A stretch of DNA of 46,376 nucleotides from JAPUDQ01 sp964552765 (lineage in GTDB: Bacteria > Patescibacteriota > Saccharimonadia > Saccharimonadales > Saccharimonadaceae), in NCBI GenBank assembly GCA_964552765.1, contig CAZKIA010000006.1:1-46376 (forward strand). Direction: 5' to 3'. Position 1 is the first letter of the stretch, and every line of letters begins with the position of its first letter. The notes below the pieces were generated by a model. It saw nothing but the letters and a program-made list of their open reading frames with translations. It did no database searches and was not told where the DNA came from. Shown here in pieces: positions 23,697 to 31,157 of this stretch. The translations under genes and the position numbers were made by a program.

Positions 23697-24844
23697 GATG
23701 ATAGTCCGCGTATCGTGTCTAGTAATTTCTTTGCACTTTTTTCCCAGGAAAACTTCTTGACTTGTAGATGTCCTTTGTCTACCAGATCCCTTTTTAGCAG
23801 GTTATCCGATAGCAGTCGCTCGATTCCCTGTGCGATATTGGCAACTGAGTTCGCATCTACGAGTATGGCTGCATCACCGACTGCTTCGGGCAATGATGAG
23901 TTATCCGCACAGACGACAGGTGTGCCACACGCCATTGCTTCAACGGGCGGAATACCAAATCCTTCGTAAATGCTTGGGTAAACAAATACGTCCGCTCCAC
24001 TATAAACAGCCGGAAGATCTTCATAGTCTACGTACTTGCTGGGAAATACTACAGATAGATTTTTTGACTGCAATCTTTCTATTGTCGTAAGTATTTCGCT
24101 GTCTTGCCATCCCTTAGCACCAACGAGAACGAGTGGATAGTTGCGCTGAAGAGCTTCAGGTAATTTTTCATATGCATTAAGAAGGCTGATTAAGTTTTTG
24201 CGTGGTTCGATATTTCCAACAAATAATAGATACTTACTCGGTAGACCATACTTTTTTTGCACAGAGGATATCTCTACAGGATCTCGTCGATAATAATGCG
24301 TAATATCGACTGCCGGATAGTATACCTCAATCATATCTATCGGGCATTTATAGAATTCAGCGATTTCTTGCCGAGCATTTTCAGAGATTGTTGCAATACT
24401 GGTTGCGCGATTTACGGACTCATGAACTTGACGCGAGAGAAACTGTTGGTTTCTCGGCTCTGCGTATTGGGGGTATTTTTCAAAAGATATGTCATATATC
24501 ACCGGAATAGATTTTGATAACATAAGTGGCCACGATGAAAAGTTGGGAAAAATATACGTGCCCTTACCAAAGAATAAATCGAGAGGTAACCATACATCGT
24601 GTTTTTTTAGTCCGTTTGATATCCGCTGCGAAAATGGAGAAGGAATGACCTTAATATTTTTAAAGCCATAGGATTTCATTTTTTTATATTGCTTGAAATA
24701 CACAAAAATATACGCTTTTATACTCTTATGATTATCGATTTCTCGATCAAGTGCGCGCGTAAGTTCAAGTGTGTAATTACCAACTCCACTAAAATGAGGT
24801 GCTACCAATACTTCGCCATCAATAATGATACGAGTTTTGGCCAC
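23693..24844 (-). CDS. Glycosyltransferase family 4
   Basis: A 383-residue GT-B enzyme starting with GTG (MAKTRIIIDGEVL), which overlaps the upstream stop by one base (TAGTG). It has the PHFSGVGNYTLELTRALD acceptor motif, LFVGNIEPRKNLISLLNAYE near 212-231, and the donor E-x7-E motif YPSIYEGFGIPPVEAMACGT near 298-317. It is a paralogue of the next gene and resembles the WbaZ-like mannosyltransferases. Second gene of the minus-strand operon starting at 25983. Confidence 0.88.
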   Translation of the reverse strand: MAKTRIIIDGEVLVAPHFSGVGNYTLELTRALDREIDNHKSIKAYIFVYFKQYKKMKSYGFKNIKVIPSPFSQRISNGLKKHDVWLPLDLFFGKGTYIFPNFSSWPLMLSKSIPVIYDISFEKYPQYAEPRNQQFLSRQVHESVNRATSIATISENARQEIAEFYKCPIDMIEVYYPAVDITHYYRRDPVEISSVQKKYGLPSKYLLFVGNIEPRKNLISLLNAYEKLPEALQRNYPLVLVGAKGWQDSEILTTIERLQSKNLSVVFPSKYVDYEDLPAVYSGADVFVYPSIYEGFGIPPVEAMACGTPVVCADNSSLPEAVGDAAILVDANSVANIAQGIERLLSDNLLKRDLVDKGHLQVKKFSWEKSAKKLLDTIRGLSS

Positions 24845-25983
24845 TAACTTTCTCGTTTGTTTGCGATAAAGTTTTTGCTTGTCAGGTAGTCAACAACTAT
24901 CTGACTTGGAGATACGGAATTTGTTAGCCGAGAAAAATCCTTTTTGTTTTTATGATCTTTTAGAAAAGTAGCAACGTTATTAACGTCCATTCCAGACAGT
25001 GAAGCGTTGATACCTATACCTTCCTGACGTTCTGTGCGAGCACGATGTACAATTACGGGAATACCTAGAAAGTAAGAGTCTTCTTGCAAGCCACCGCCAT
25101 CGGTAACGATATAATCAGCATTTTTAACAATCGCCATGAAGTCAAAATACGGCTGCTTAGAAATAATATGAATATGTGGATGATCAAGATAGTGATCAAA
25201 CCCATAGCTTGCTAGTCGTTCTTTTGTAGTGGTGTGAAGTGTGAACACAATATCTTTCTTGTTATCGGCATGTGCTCGCAAAGTCTTTAGGATAGCCTCA
25301 AAGTCATCTCGATTTTCAAGAAGCTCAGTACGATGCAATAGAACAAGACAATAATGTTTTGGCAGACCAAGCTTTGCATAATTTTCTGAGACAAATGTAT
25401 CAGCCTGCTCAATCGCATCCTTTGCGGTATTGTATGTCGTATTGACTATGACTCCCTTAGCCTTTTCTTTGCGGAGATTGTCCTCGGCAAGATCATTTGG
25501 GGCAAAATGGAGACGTGCGATTTTTGCAGCAATACGACGATCAAGCTCTTCAGGAAAAGGACTTTTCCATGAGCCACTCCGTAGGCCTGCTTCAACATGG
25601 GCCACAGGTAATCCGAGTGCTTTTCCAAGGTAGCTTCCGACAACTGTCGTAAGGGTATCGCCATGTACGAGCGCAATACTATGTGTACCAAACTGTTTAT
25701 CGACTGATTTTATATGACGCCGAATTCTAGCGAAGAGTTTGGCGAATGTACCGTGTGCAGTGAGCATGAGGCCAAGCATTTGTTTCATATTTGCAACATC
25801 TTGTTTTTTCCAGCCTTTTGCTAAATAAAGATCAGGTTCAATGCCCAACTGCTTGTGAACATGTTGCAGCCCAGAATATTGTTGAGCGGTGCAAATGAGG
25901 TATTGTTGGTCTCGGGGGACCTTTTGGGCAATACCGAGCATCTTAATGAGTTCAGCGCTTGTCCCATAGAATATAACAACCAT
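24844..25983 (-). CDS. wecB: UDP-N-acetylglucosamine 2-epimerase
   Basis: A 379-residue GT-B-like epimerase interconverting UDP-GlcNAc and UDP-ManNAc. Diagnostic segments are ALVHGDTLTTVVGSYLGKAL near 104-123, PVAHVEAGLRSGSWKSPFPE near 126-145 with the catalytic Glu and Arg, FAPNDLAEDNLRKE, and YIVTDGGGLQEDSYFLGIPV near 287-306. The N-terminus lacks the usual KI-x-x-V-x-G-TRPE start and reads MVVIFYGTSAELIKM instead, but the TSAE keeps the pattern. First gene of the operon, with an extended -10 promoter 9 nt from its ATG. No dehydrogenase for ManNAcA is in the window, so ManNAc itself may be the incorporated sugar. Confidence 0.9.
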   Translation of the reverse strand: MVVIFYGTSAELIKMLGIAQKVPRDQQYLICTAQQYSGLQHVHKQLGIEPDLYLAKGWKKQDVANMKQMLGLMLTAHGTFAKLFARIRRHIKSVDKQFGTHSIALVHGDTLTTVVGSYLGKALGLPVAHVEAGLRSGSWKSPFPEELDRRIAAKIARLHFAPNDLAEDNLRKEKAKGVIVNTTYNTAKDAIEQADTFVSENYAKLGLPKHYCLVLLHRTELLENRDDFEAILKTLRAHADNKKDIVFTLHTTTKERLASYGFDHYLDHPHIHIISKQPYFDFMAIVKNADYIVTDGGGLQEDSYFLGIPVIVHRARTERQEGIGINASLSGMDVNNVATFLKDHKNKKDFSRLTNSVSPSQIVVDYLTSKNFIANKRES

Positions 25984-25992
25984 ATACCTATT

Positions 25993-26001
25993 ATTCTAGC
26001 A
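25993..26001 (-). promoter_or_regulatory. Extended -10, leaderless promoter of the epimerase operon
   Basis: Minus strand TGCTAGAAT; the hexamer (25993-25998) ends 9 nt before the ATG at 25981-25983. No Shine-Dalgarno fits between. Confidence 0.55.
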
Positions 26002-26033
26002 AACTGCCGAGAGAAGGCATAGCAGGATTGTCG

Positions 26034-26996
26034 CTAGTCCCTGAGGACAGAGCGAGCCTTGTTTATGATATAGAGAGGGCGATTTTGAGCCTCAAGCTGG
26101 ATATTAGCGATGTACGCAGCGATAATTCCCTGACATATCAGCAGTATCCCGACGAGTAGCATCAAAAATAATGCTATATATGCAGTCCCACTTACCCCGA
26201 GATGTAGTGAATCGCCAAATAAGAATTCGTTGATAACAGTAAACAATAGTGCAAAGGCGGCAAGTCCAGTAATACCAACACCTAATATACCGACAAAGTA
26301 TAGTGGCTTGAGCGTTGACCCTATATAGCCATTGATCGCGAGTCGGAAAAGCGCACTAAAGTTGTAGGCCGCAACACCTTGGGTACGTTCACGTGCTTTA
26401 AAAGGCATATAGGCCGTGACATACCCGCTCCAATCAAGCAGTGACCGCGTCATACGCTTTTTTTCGGTGAATTGGTTAAATGTATCAACGACTTCTCTGT
26501 CGAGAAGCCGAAAGTCGGTCGCATTTTTCACTACTGCCTGGGAGCCTAGTATGCTTGACAGCCAGTAAAATCCTTTTGAACCAATTGTCTTAACGACCCC
26601 AGCTTTTTCATTGCTAGTGCGAATGCCGATGACGTGTTGCACACCACCTTCCCATAGCTGTACCATCTCCGGAATCATATCCGATGGGTGCTGGCCATCA
26701 CCATCAAGTATAATAACGGCATTTCCGCGGGCATGGTTGATGCCGGCAGTAGTGGCAGCTTCCTTTTTAAAGTTACGAGATAGACATATGTACTGGACGC
26801 GATTGTCCTTAGTGGCGAGATCATTTAATTTTTTATCTGTAGCATCTGTACTGCCATCATTAACATAGATGAGCTCAAAAGACTTGCCGATTGACGTGAA
26901 GACCTTGACTAACTCTTCGTAAAACCAGTCAACATTATCTGCCTCATTGTACATTGGTATTACTGCAGAGAGGACAGGGTTCTTAGCTGTTTTCAT
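26034..26996 (-). CDS. Family 2 glycosyltransferase, DPM1/GtrB-type, with two C-terminal membrane helices
   Basis: The start at 26996 (MKTAKNPVLSAVIPMYNEAD) is preferred over 27020 because it leaves a short 14-bp overlap with the flippase gene. 320 residues. The GT-A core has the nucleotide-binding VIPMYNEADNVDWFYEELVK, YVNDGSTDATD near 50-60, and the metal-binding DGDGQHP near 92-98. Two hydrophobic segments near 225-250 and 262-285 match the polyprenyl-phosphate-sugar synthases (GtrB, ArnC). It probably makes a lipid-linked sugar donor used outside the membrane by the GT-C-like enzyme at 31158 or another GT-C enzyme. Co-transcribed with the flippase. Confidence 0.87.
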   Translation of the reverse strand: MKTAKNPVLSAVIPMYNEADNVDWFYEELVKVFTSIGKSFELIYVNDGSTDATDKKLNDLATKDNRVQYICLSRNFKKEAATTAGINHARGNAVIILDGDGQHPSDMIPEMVQLWEGGVQHVIGIRTSNEKAGVVKTIGSKGFYWLSSILGSQAVVKNATDFRLLDREVVDTFNQFTEKKRMTRSLLDWSGYVTAYMPFKARERTQGVAAYNFSALFRLAINGYIGSTLKPLYFVGILGVGITGLAAFALLFTVINEFLFGDSLHLGVSGTAYIALFLMLLVGILLICQGIIAAYIANIQLEAQNRPLYIINKARSVLRD

Positions 26997-28191
26997 GTCG
27001 CTTAGTATAACGCAATGCAACCGATATTAACAGGGATATACTAAGCATGGTAACGTAGGTAAGAGCAATACTTTCGGGTGACTTTTCAGAAAAGATCAAA
27101 CCGAGTTGGACGAGCAAAAGAGCAGTGAGTGATGAGACAAATAGCCTTATCGTATCTCGTTGAGCGATCAATAAGTATATCTGCATAGTGAATAATGCAT
27201 AGGATGTAAATCCAATAATGAGTAATGACAGAGCTTTCCCTGGCATATCGATATGAAATAATAATTCCGCTAATCTATCGTTGAGAAGTAATGTCGCTGC
27301 TCCGACTGTTAGACATATGAGGGCATATACCGTGCCTGTTTTTATAATGGGTACTGTCCCTTTGGTAAGTCTTTCAAATATGATGATAGCTATCGGAACC
27401 ATCGCAAAATACGGTATCTTGGCGATAGTTGATAGTTGTGCAAATACTCCTGCATCATGTGGCAGTAAGGAGTGCTTTGCCCATAATACATCTAGTGTTC
27501 CAATGATCGAGAAAATGATAAGGCTAACGAGAGTTATTACTATGCGGGGATTATTCACAAAAAATGATATATCCTGATTATTTATCATCGAAAAAGTACG
27601 TCGAAAGCTGGCAAGCTTGCGCTTTTGGAGGACTTTAACGAGAGGAAGCATTGATAATGTGCCGACAGCAATGCCCGCAAGTGCACCATGTGCACCCCAG
27701 CCGAGCTGGATGAATATGAGTGCTGCCACGATCTTTATAAATGCAGCGACGGTAGATATCCATCCACTTTCGATAAACTGACCTTGACCCTGCAGTGTTC
27801 CAACCCACGTACTGGCAGGGATATTAATGATAAAGATAAAAGCGAGGATATATAAAAGTGAAGCATCTTGCAACTGTAAGGCGGAGCTGATAGGTTGCGC
27901 TGCAAGCACAACCAGTATTGATGCGATAACACTTAGTGCAATAACAAGTCTTTCAAGATGCTCCATTGTCTGATTGTTATTTTCACGAGCTGCAAAGAAA
28001 AGTGCAAGGGTAGATAGCGAAGTAAACAGCGCCGCCGCCAGCATGATAAACGATACGCCTACCTGTACGTCACCAAAAGCCGCTTTTGACAGGAGGTAAG
28101 CAACAACAGGGTAAAAGCCAAAATTCAATAATGACGCAGCGAGCGACAGGATCGTAAAGCCAAGCGATTTTGAGACGATTTTTTTAGACAT
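26983..28191 (-). CDS. Polysaccharide flippase, MOP superfamily (Wzx-like)
   Basis: A 402-residue integral membrane protein with about 12 predicted helices and short loops. The N-terminus has the Wzx/PST pattern, FTILSLAASLLNFGFYPVVA then YLLSKAAFGDVQ. It would flip lipid-linked repeat units, or lipid-linked single sugars made by the adjacent GT2. It is upstream of the GT2 with a 14-bp overlap. An AGGAG abuts the ATG too closely to serve as a ribosome site, consistent with leaderless initiation from TATAGT at 28201-28206. Family call by topology and N-terminus; substrate unknown. Confidence 0.82.
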   Translation of the reverse strand: MSKKIVSKSLGFTILSLAASLLNFGFYPVVAYLLSKAAFGDVQVGVSFIMLAAALFTSLSTLALFFAARENNNQTMEHLERLVIALSVIASILVVLAAQPISSALQLQDASLLYILAFIFIINIPASTWVGTLQGQGQFIESGWISTVAAFIKIVAALIFIQLGWGAHGALAGIAVGTLSMLPLVKVLQKRKLASFRRTFSMINNQDISFFVNNPRIVITLVSLIIFSIIGTLDVLWAKHSLLPHDAGVFAQLSTIAKIPYFAMVPIAIIIFERLTKGTVPIIKTGTVYALICLTVGAATLLLNDRLAELLFHIDMPGKALSLLIIGFTSYALFTMQIYLLIAQRDTIRLFVSSLTALLLVQLGLIFSEKSPESIALTYVTMLSISLLISVALRYTKRHENS

Positions 28192-28200
28192 CTCCTATAT

Positions 28201-28206
28201 ACTATA
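28201..28206 (-). promoter_or_regulatory. Leaderless promoter of the flippase-GT2 operon
   Basis: TATAGT on the minus strand, ending 9 nt before the ATG at 28189-28191. The 38-bp divergent gap also holds the ribosome site of the plus-strand GT2 gene (GCGAGGG, 28218-28224). Confidence 0.45.
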
Positions 28207-28229
28207 CGATAAGATATGCGAGGGATAAT

Positions 28230-29219
28230 ATGAAATCAGGCTATTCAGTGGTTATGCCTGCCTATAATGCGCAGCAGTGGCTCGAGGAAACGATAGAAAA
28301 AACAGTCGCCGCGCTTGTAGCTGCTCATATTAAAAACTATGAGATCATCATTGTCGATGATGGATCAACTGATGACACGAGTGATGTCACGAGACTACTC
28401 AAAGAAAAGTACGCAAACACCCTCATTGTAATTCATCAAGAGAATAGTGGTCGCTTCATCGCGCGTAAATGTGGTGTAGATCGTGCTCGATTCGATAGGA
28501 TATTATTTGTTGATACGCGCACATGGATAGATGAGCAAGCGCTTTTATTCCTCGAAACACAACTAAAGAATTATCCGGATCGACTGGTATGGAATGCACA
28601 TATCAATGTTGCAAAAAAAGGCAATATCATAGCGCGCTTTGGTGATGCGATAACATGCCTTGGATGGCGACGATACTTTCATAAGCCACGACTTGTGTCG
28701 TATGGACTAAAGGATTTTGACTATTATCCCAAAGGTACAGGATTATTTAATGTACCTACGGAGATTATTCGTGAAGCAATTGCGTGGTTCGAAGGTGTTA
28801 CGACAGACATTAAAAATTCAAGTGACGACACGCTCCTTATTCGACATATTGCAGAGAATAATAAAATTTGGTTATCTCCCAAGTATAGTGGTACGTATTT
28901 TTCTCGTACAACACTGTCCGCTTTTATAAAACATACATATTATAGAGGGCAGTTTTTTGTTGATGGATTTTTGAGGAGGGGAAATAGATTTTATTATCCG
29001 CTGATTGGCTTCCTTGTATTGTCTCCTGTGGCGTTGATTGCCGTAGTGGTTTATCCGAAACTGCTGTGGATAGCCTTATTATGTTGGATAACAGAGTTTG
29101 TCTTTGCGGTACTATTACTTCGCAATAAGAAAGATGCAGTAGCACTATTTCTATTATCACCCCTTTTTGCTGCTGTTTATGGATTAGGAATCTGGAGAGC
29201 AGTGATTAGACGGCAGTAG
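28230..29219 (+). CDS. Family 2 glycosyltransferase with C-terminal membrane segment
   Basis: 329 residues. The GT-A core is YSVVMPAYNAQQWLEETIEK, with IIIVDDGSTDDTSDV near 40-54. The metal-binding motif at about residue 94 reads LFVDTRTWID rather than the usual D-x-D: the first Asp is kept but the second position is Arg, a notable change. Two hydrophobic helices near 250-300 would tether it to the membrane. A Shine-Dalgarno (GCGAGGG) lies 5 nt before the ATG. It stands alone between divergent and convergent neighbours. Whether it is active with the altered motif is unclear. Confidence 0.82.
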   Translation: MKSGYSVVMPAYNAQQWLEETIEKTVAALVAAHIKNYEIIIVDDGSTDDTSDVTRLLKEKYANTLIVIHQENSGRFIARKCGVDRARFDRILFVDTRTWIDEQALLFLETQLKNYPDRLVWNAHINVAKKGNIIARFGDAITCLGWRRYFHKPRLVSYGLKDFDYYPKGTGLFNVPTEIIREAIAWFEGVTTDIKNSSDDTLLIRHIAENNKIWLSPKYSGTYFSRTTLSAFIKHTYYRGQFFVDGFLRRGNRFYYPLIGFLVLSPVALIAVVVYPKLLWIALLCWITEFVFAVLLLRNKKDAVALFLLSPLFAAVYGLGIWRAVIRRQ

Positions 29220-29225
29220 AGTGTA

Positions 29226-30125
29226 TTATTTTGATACGTAAGCATCAAGAATTTTAAGATGCTTTTTATTGTTTGAGAATATCAAATTATAGCTCTCACT
29301 TCTATCTAGGTCGCTGCTAAGAACTTTTCGAACAGACCCTCTAATATCATCTATAATGTAACAGTCTTTTGAGATAGACGATAGATGATCGGTTATAAGG
29401 TGTATGTCTTTATTCATCTTCGGAATATATTCGATTAGCACAGTCATTTTGGTGGTTTTCAAAATATTTTTTGCACCGATTAAGACTTGATTCTCATGTC
29501 CCTCGACGTCAACCTTCATCAAATCAGGTGTGGTCTTATTCTTTTTACAAAAGGAGTCGACCGTAATTGTGGCGACATGTATCATCTCTCCGCCGTAATT
29601 AATCGAAAGTGAATTAGTGCCTGATCCAGTCGGGCCAAGGCTTATATCTGCTGTCCCGACCTTGTTGCTGACTGCGGACTCTATAACCGACACTTTCTTA
29701 GCGTTGTTTAGTTTGACATTTCTTTTTATCAGAGCAATATTATCCGGTGTAGGCTCAAAGGCAAAAGAGCGTATCTTGCTGTTACTTTTATTGGCAATAA
29801 GACTATACATCCCGATATTTGCACCAATATCAAAAAATGTGATAGACTCTTTTGCTAATTCAGAAAAAATATCCAACTCTAGTTTTTCATAATACCCACC
29901 AACAACACTTGGAACATACGATCGATCTTTTTTATCTACAAATAGTTTTATGGAGCGGAATGGTATTGGAGAAGAAAGATCAGGGGAGTAAAGCTTGAAT
30001 AAAGTTCGAACAGCAAAGTTAGCAATTTTTGTTGAACCAAGTGGAGTATGAAAGAACAGCCTTCTCCCTACTCTCACTATCCTATAGGCTATGCCTGAGA
30101 TAAAATTATTCATAATAATAACCAT
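29226..30125 (-). CDS. FkbM-family methyltransferase
   Basis: A 299-residue class I SAM methyltransferase of the FkbM type, which O-methylates sugars. TFFDIGANIGMYSLIANKSN near 95-114 is motif I, FAFEPTPDNIALIKRNVKLN follows, and LMKVDVEGHENQVLIGAKN near 206-224 is the FkbM hallmark. An alternative start at 30113 (MNNFISG) is equally possible. The region before the domain is basic and membrane-associating. It converges with the preceding GT2 gene, whose terminator overlaps its 3' end. Confidence 0.88.
   Translation of the reverse strand: MVIIMNNFISGIAYRIVRVGRRLFFHTPLGSTKIANFAVRTLFKLYSPDLSSPIPFRSIKLFVDKKDRSYVPSVVGGYYEKLELDIFSELAKESITFFDIGANIGMYSLIANKSNSKIRSFAFEPTPDNIALIKRNVKLNNAKKVSVIESAVSNKVGTADISLGPTGSGTNSLSINYGGEMIHVATITVDSFCKKNKTTPDLMKVDVEGHENQVLIGAKNILKTTKMTVLIEYIPKMNKDIHLITDHLSSISKDCYIIDDIRGSVRKVLSSDLDRSESYNLIFSNNKKHLKILDAYVSK
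29241..29267 (+). terminator. Rho-independent-like terminator after the GT2 gene
   Basis: AGCATC (29241-29246) pairs with GATGCT (29258-29263), with weaker inner pairing, followed by a T tract (TTTTT at 29263-29267, then ATTGTTT). It lies inside the 3' end of the convergent FkbM gene. Confidence 0.45.
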
Positions 30126-30270
30126 ATCATCATTTGTTGTGTTGCTCTAGGTTGGAAGTTGAAAATTCTGTCTAGTTAAAAGATGGTTATTTGCTCGAAG
30201 CATTATATGGATATATATTAGATAGATCACTATGCCGAGATAACTATGGATGCAGAGGAGTGTTTGTAAT

Positions 30271-31098
30271 ATGAGTAAAAGATTGCCCGTTTCTCATTAT
30301 TTAAAAAACTTAAAGTTGATTGAGAGAAATAGGGAATGGTTAAGCTCAAATGGAATTTCCAGTCACCATAAGGTGTCGTATTACGGCAATATATTTGCAT
30401 CATATGCTTTTCGCCGCCATAAGATCATCTACCTAGGAAATGATTTTTATTACGACAACCCTGCGACGCCGCTCAACCTGCAGAACTATCCATTCGAAAT
30501 AACAAAAAAGATTCTTGCAAATATGGATAGAAAACCTAAAAGCGTGCTTGATCTTGGGGGAAATATTGGTCAGTTTTCTGTCACGATTAATCATATACTG
30601 AAGGGCAAGGCAAAGATCGATAGCTTTGAGCCTAATGAATATGCTGCTGAATTTTTAAAAAATAACACTAAGAATATGTCTGGTATTCGAGTATTTAATT
30701 ATGGTCTTGGGGCGAAAAGTAGTGAAGAGGTAATGTACTTTGACCCTACTCGCTCGGGCATCGGCTCATTGATGAAAAGCAATGCTGGTGAAGGAAAGTT
30801 GATAAAACAGCGTATTAAGATCACGAATGATGTGCCATTGCTCACTAAACGTTCGCACTATGATCTCGTGAAAATTGATGTCGAAGGGTATGAAATGAAT
30901 GCCCTAAAAGGCTTGCAGGGATTAACGCTAGACTATTTATTCATTGAAATCTCAGGACAAGGCAGGTCAAAAGACTATATGCATTCCACTATGTTTAATT
31001 ACATACGAAAACAATGGGGAGAGTTTGATATTTATTACTGTGGTGGGTTTACGAAGCACTCGGAAACATTTGATTTAGTATTAAAGATCAAAAAATAA
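30271..31098 (+). CDS. FkbM-family methyltransferase (second copy)
   Basis: The start at 30271 (MSKRLPVSHYLKNL) is chosen over the ATG at 30250 because AGAGGAG at 30254-30260 is well placed for it. 275 residues. VLDLGGNIGQFSVTINHIL is motif I; IDSFEPNEYAAEFLKNNTKN follows; and YDLVKIDVEGYEMNALKGLQ near 201-220 is the FkbM signature. Only distantly similar to the 29226 gene, so it is probably not a recent duplicate and may act on a different hydroxyl. The 145-bp divergent gap upstream (30126-30270) is AT-rich, with TATATT near 30211 as a possible -10. Confidence 0.87.
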   Translation: MSKRLPVSHYLKNLKLIERNREWLSSNGISSHHKVSYYGNIFASYAFRRHKIIYLGNDFYYDNPATPLNLQNYPFEITKKILANMDRKPKSVLDLGGNIGQFSVTINHILKGKAKIDSFEPNEYAAEFLKNNTKNMSGIRVFNYGLGAKSSEEVMYFDPTRSGIGSLMKSNAGEGKLIKQRIKITNDVPLLTKRSHYDLVKIDVEGYEMNALKGLQGLTLDYLFIEISGQGRSKDYMHSTMFNYIRKQWGEFDIYYCGGFTKHSETFDLVLKIKK

Positions 31099-31141
31099 AC
31101 TGACATAATGGCTCGTAAAGATGAGGAAATATATATTAATT

Positions 31142-31150
31142 TGCTACAAT
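31142..31150 (+). promoter_or_regulatory. Extended -10, leaderless promoter of the GT-C-like gene
   Basis: TGCTACAAT, with the hexamer at 31145-31150, ends 7 nt before the ATG at 31158, so the transcript should start at the ATG itself. The -35 is poor, as expected for an extended -10. Confidence 0.55.
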
Positions 31151-31157
31151 TAGTCTA

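Noticed and set aside
28230..29219. GT2 gene as a pseudogene because of its altered metal motif
   Set aside because: The frame is intact and of full length, with a good ribosome site and membrane helices, so it is kept as a coding gene with the oddity noted.
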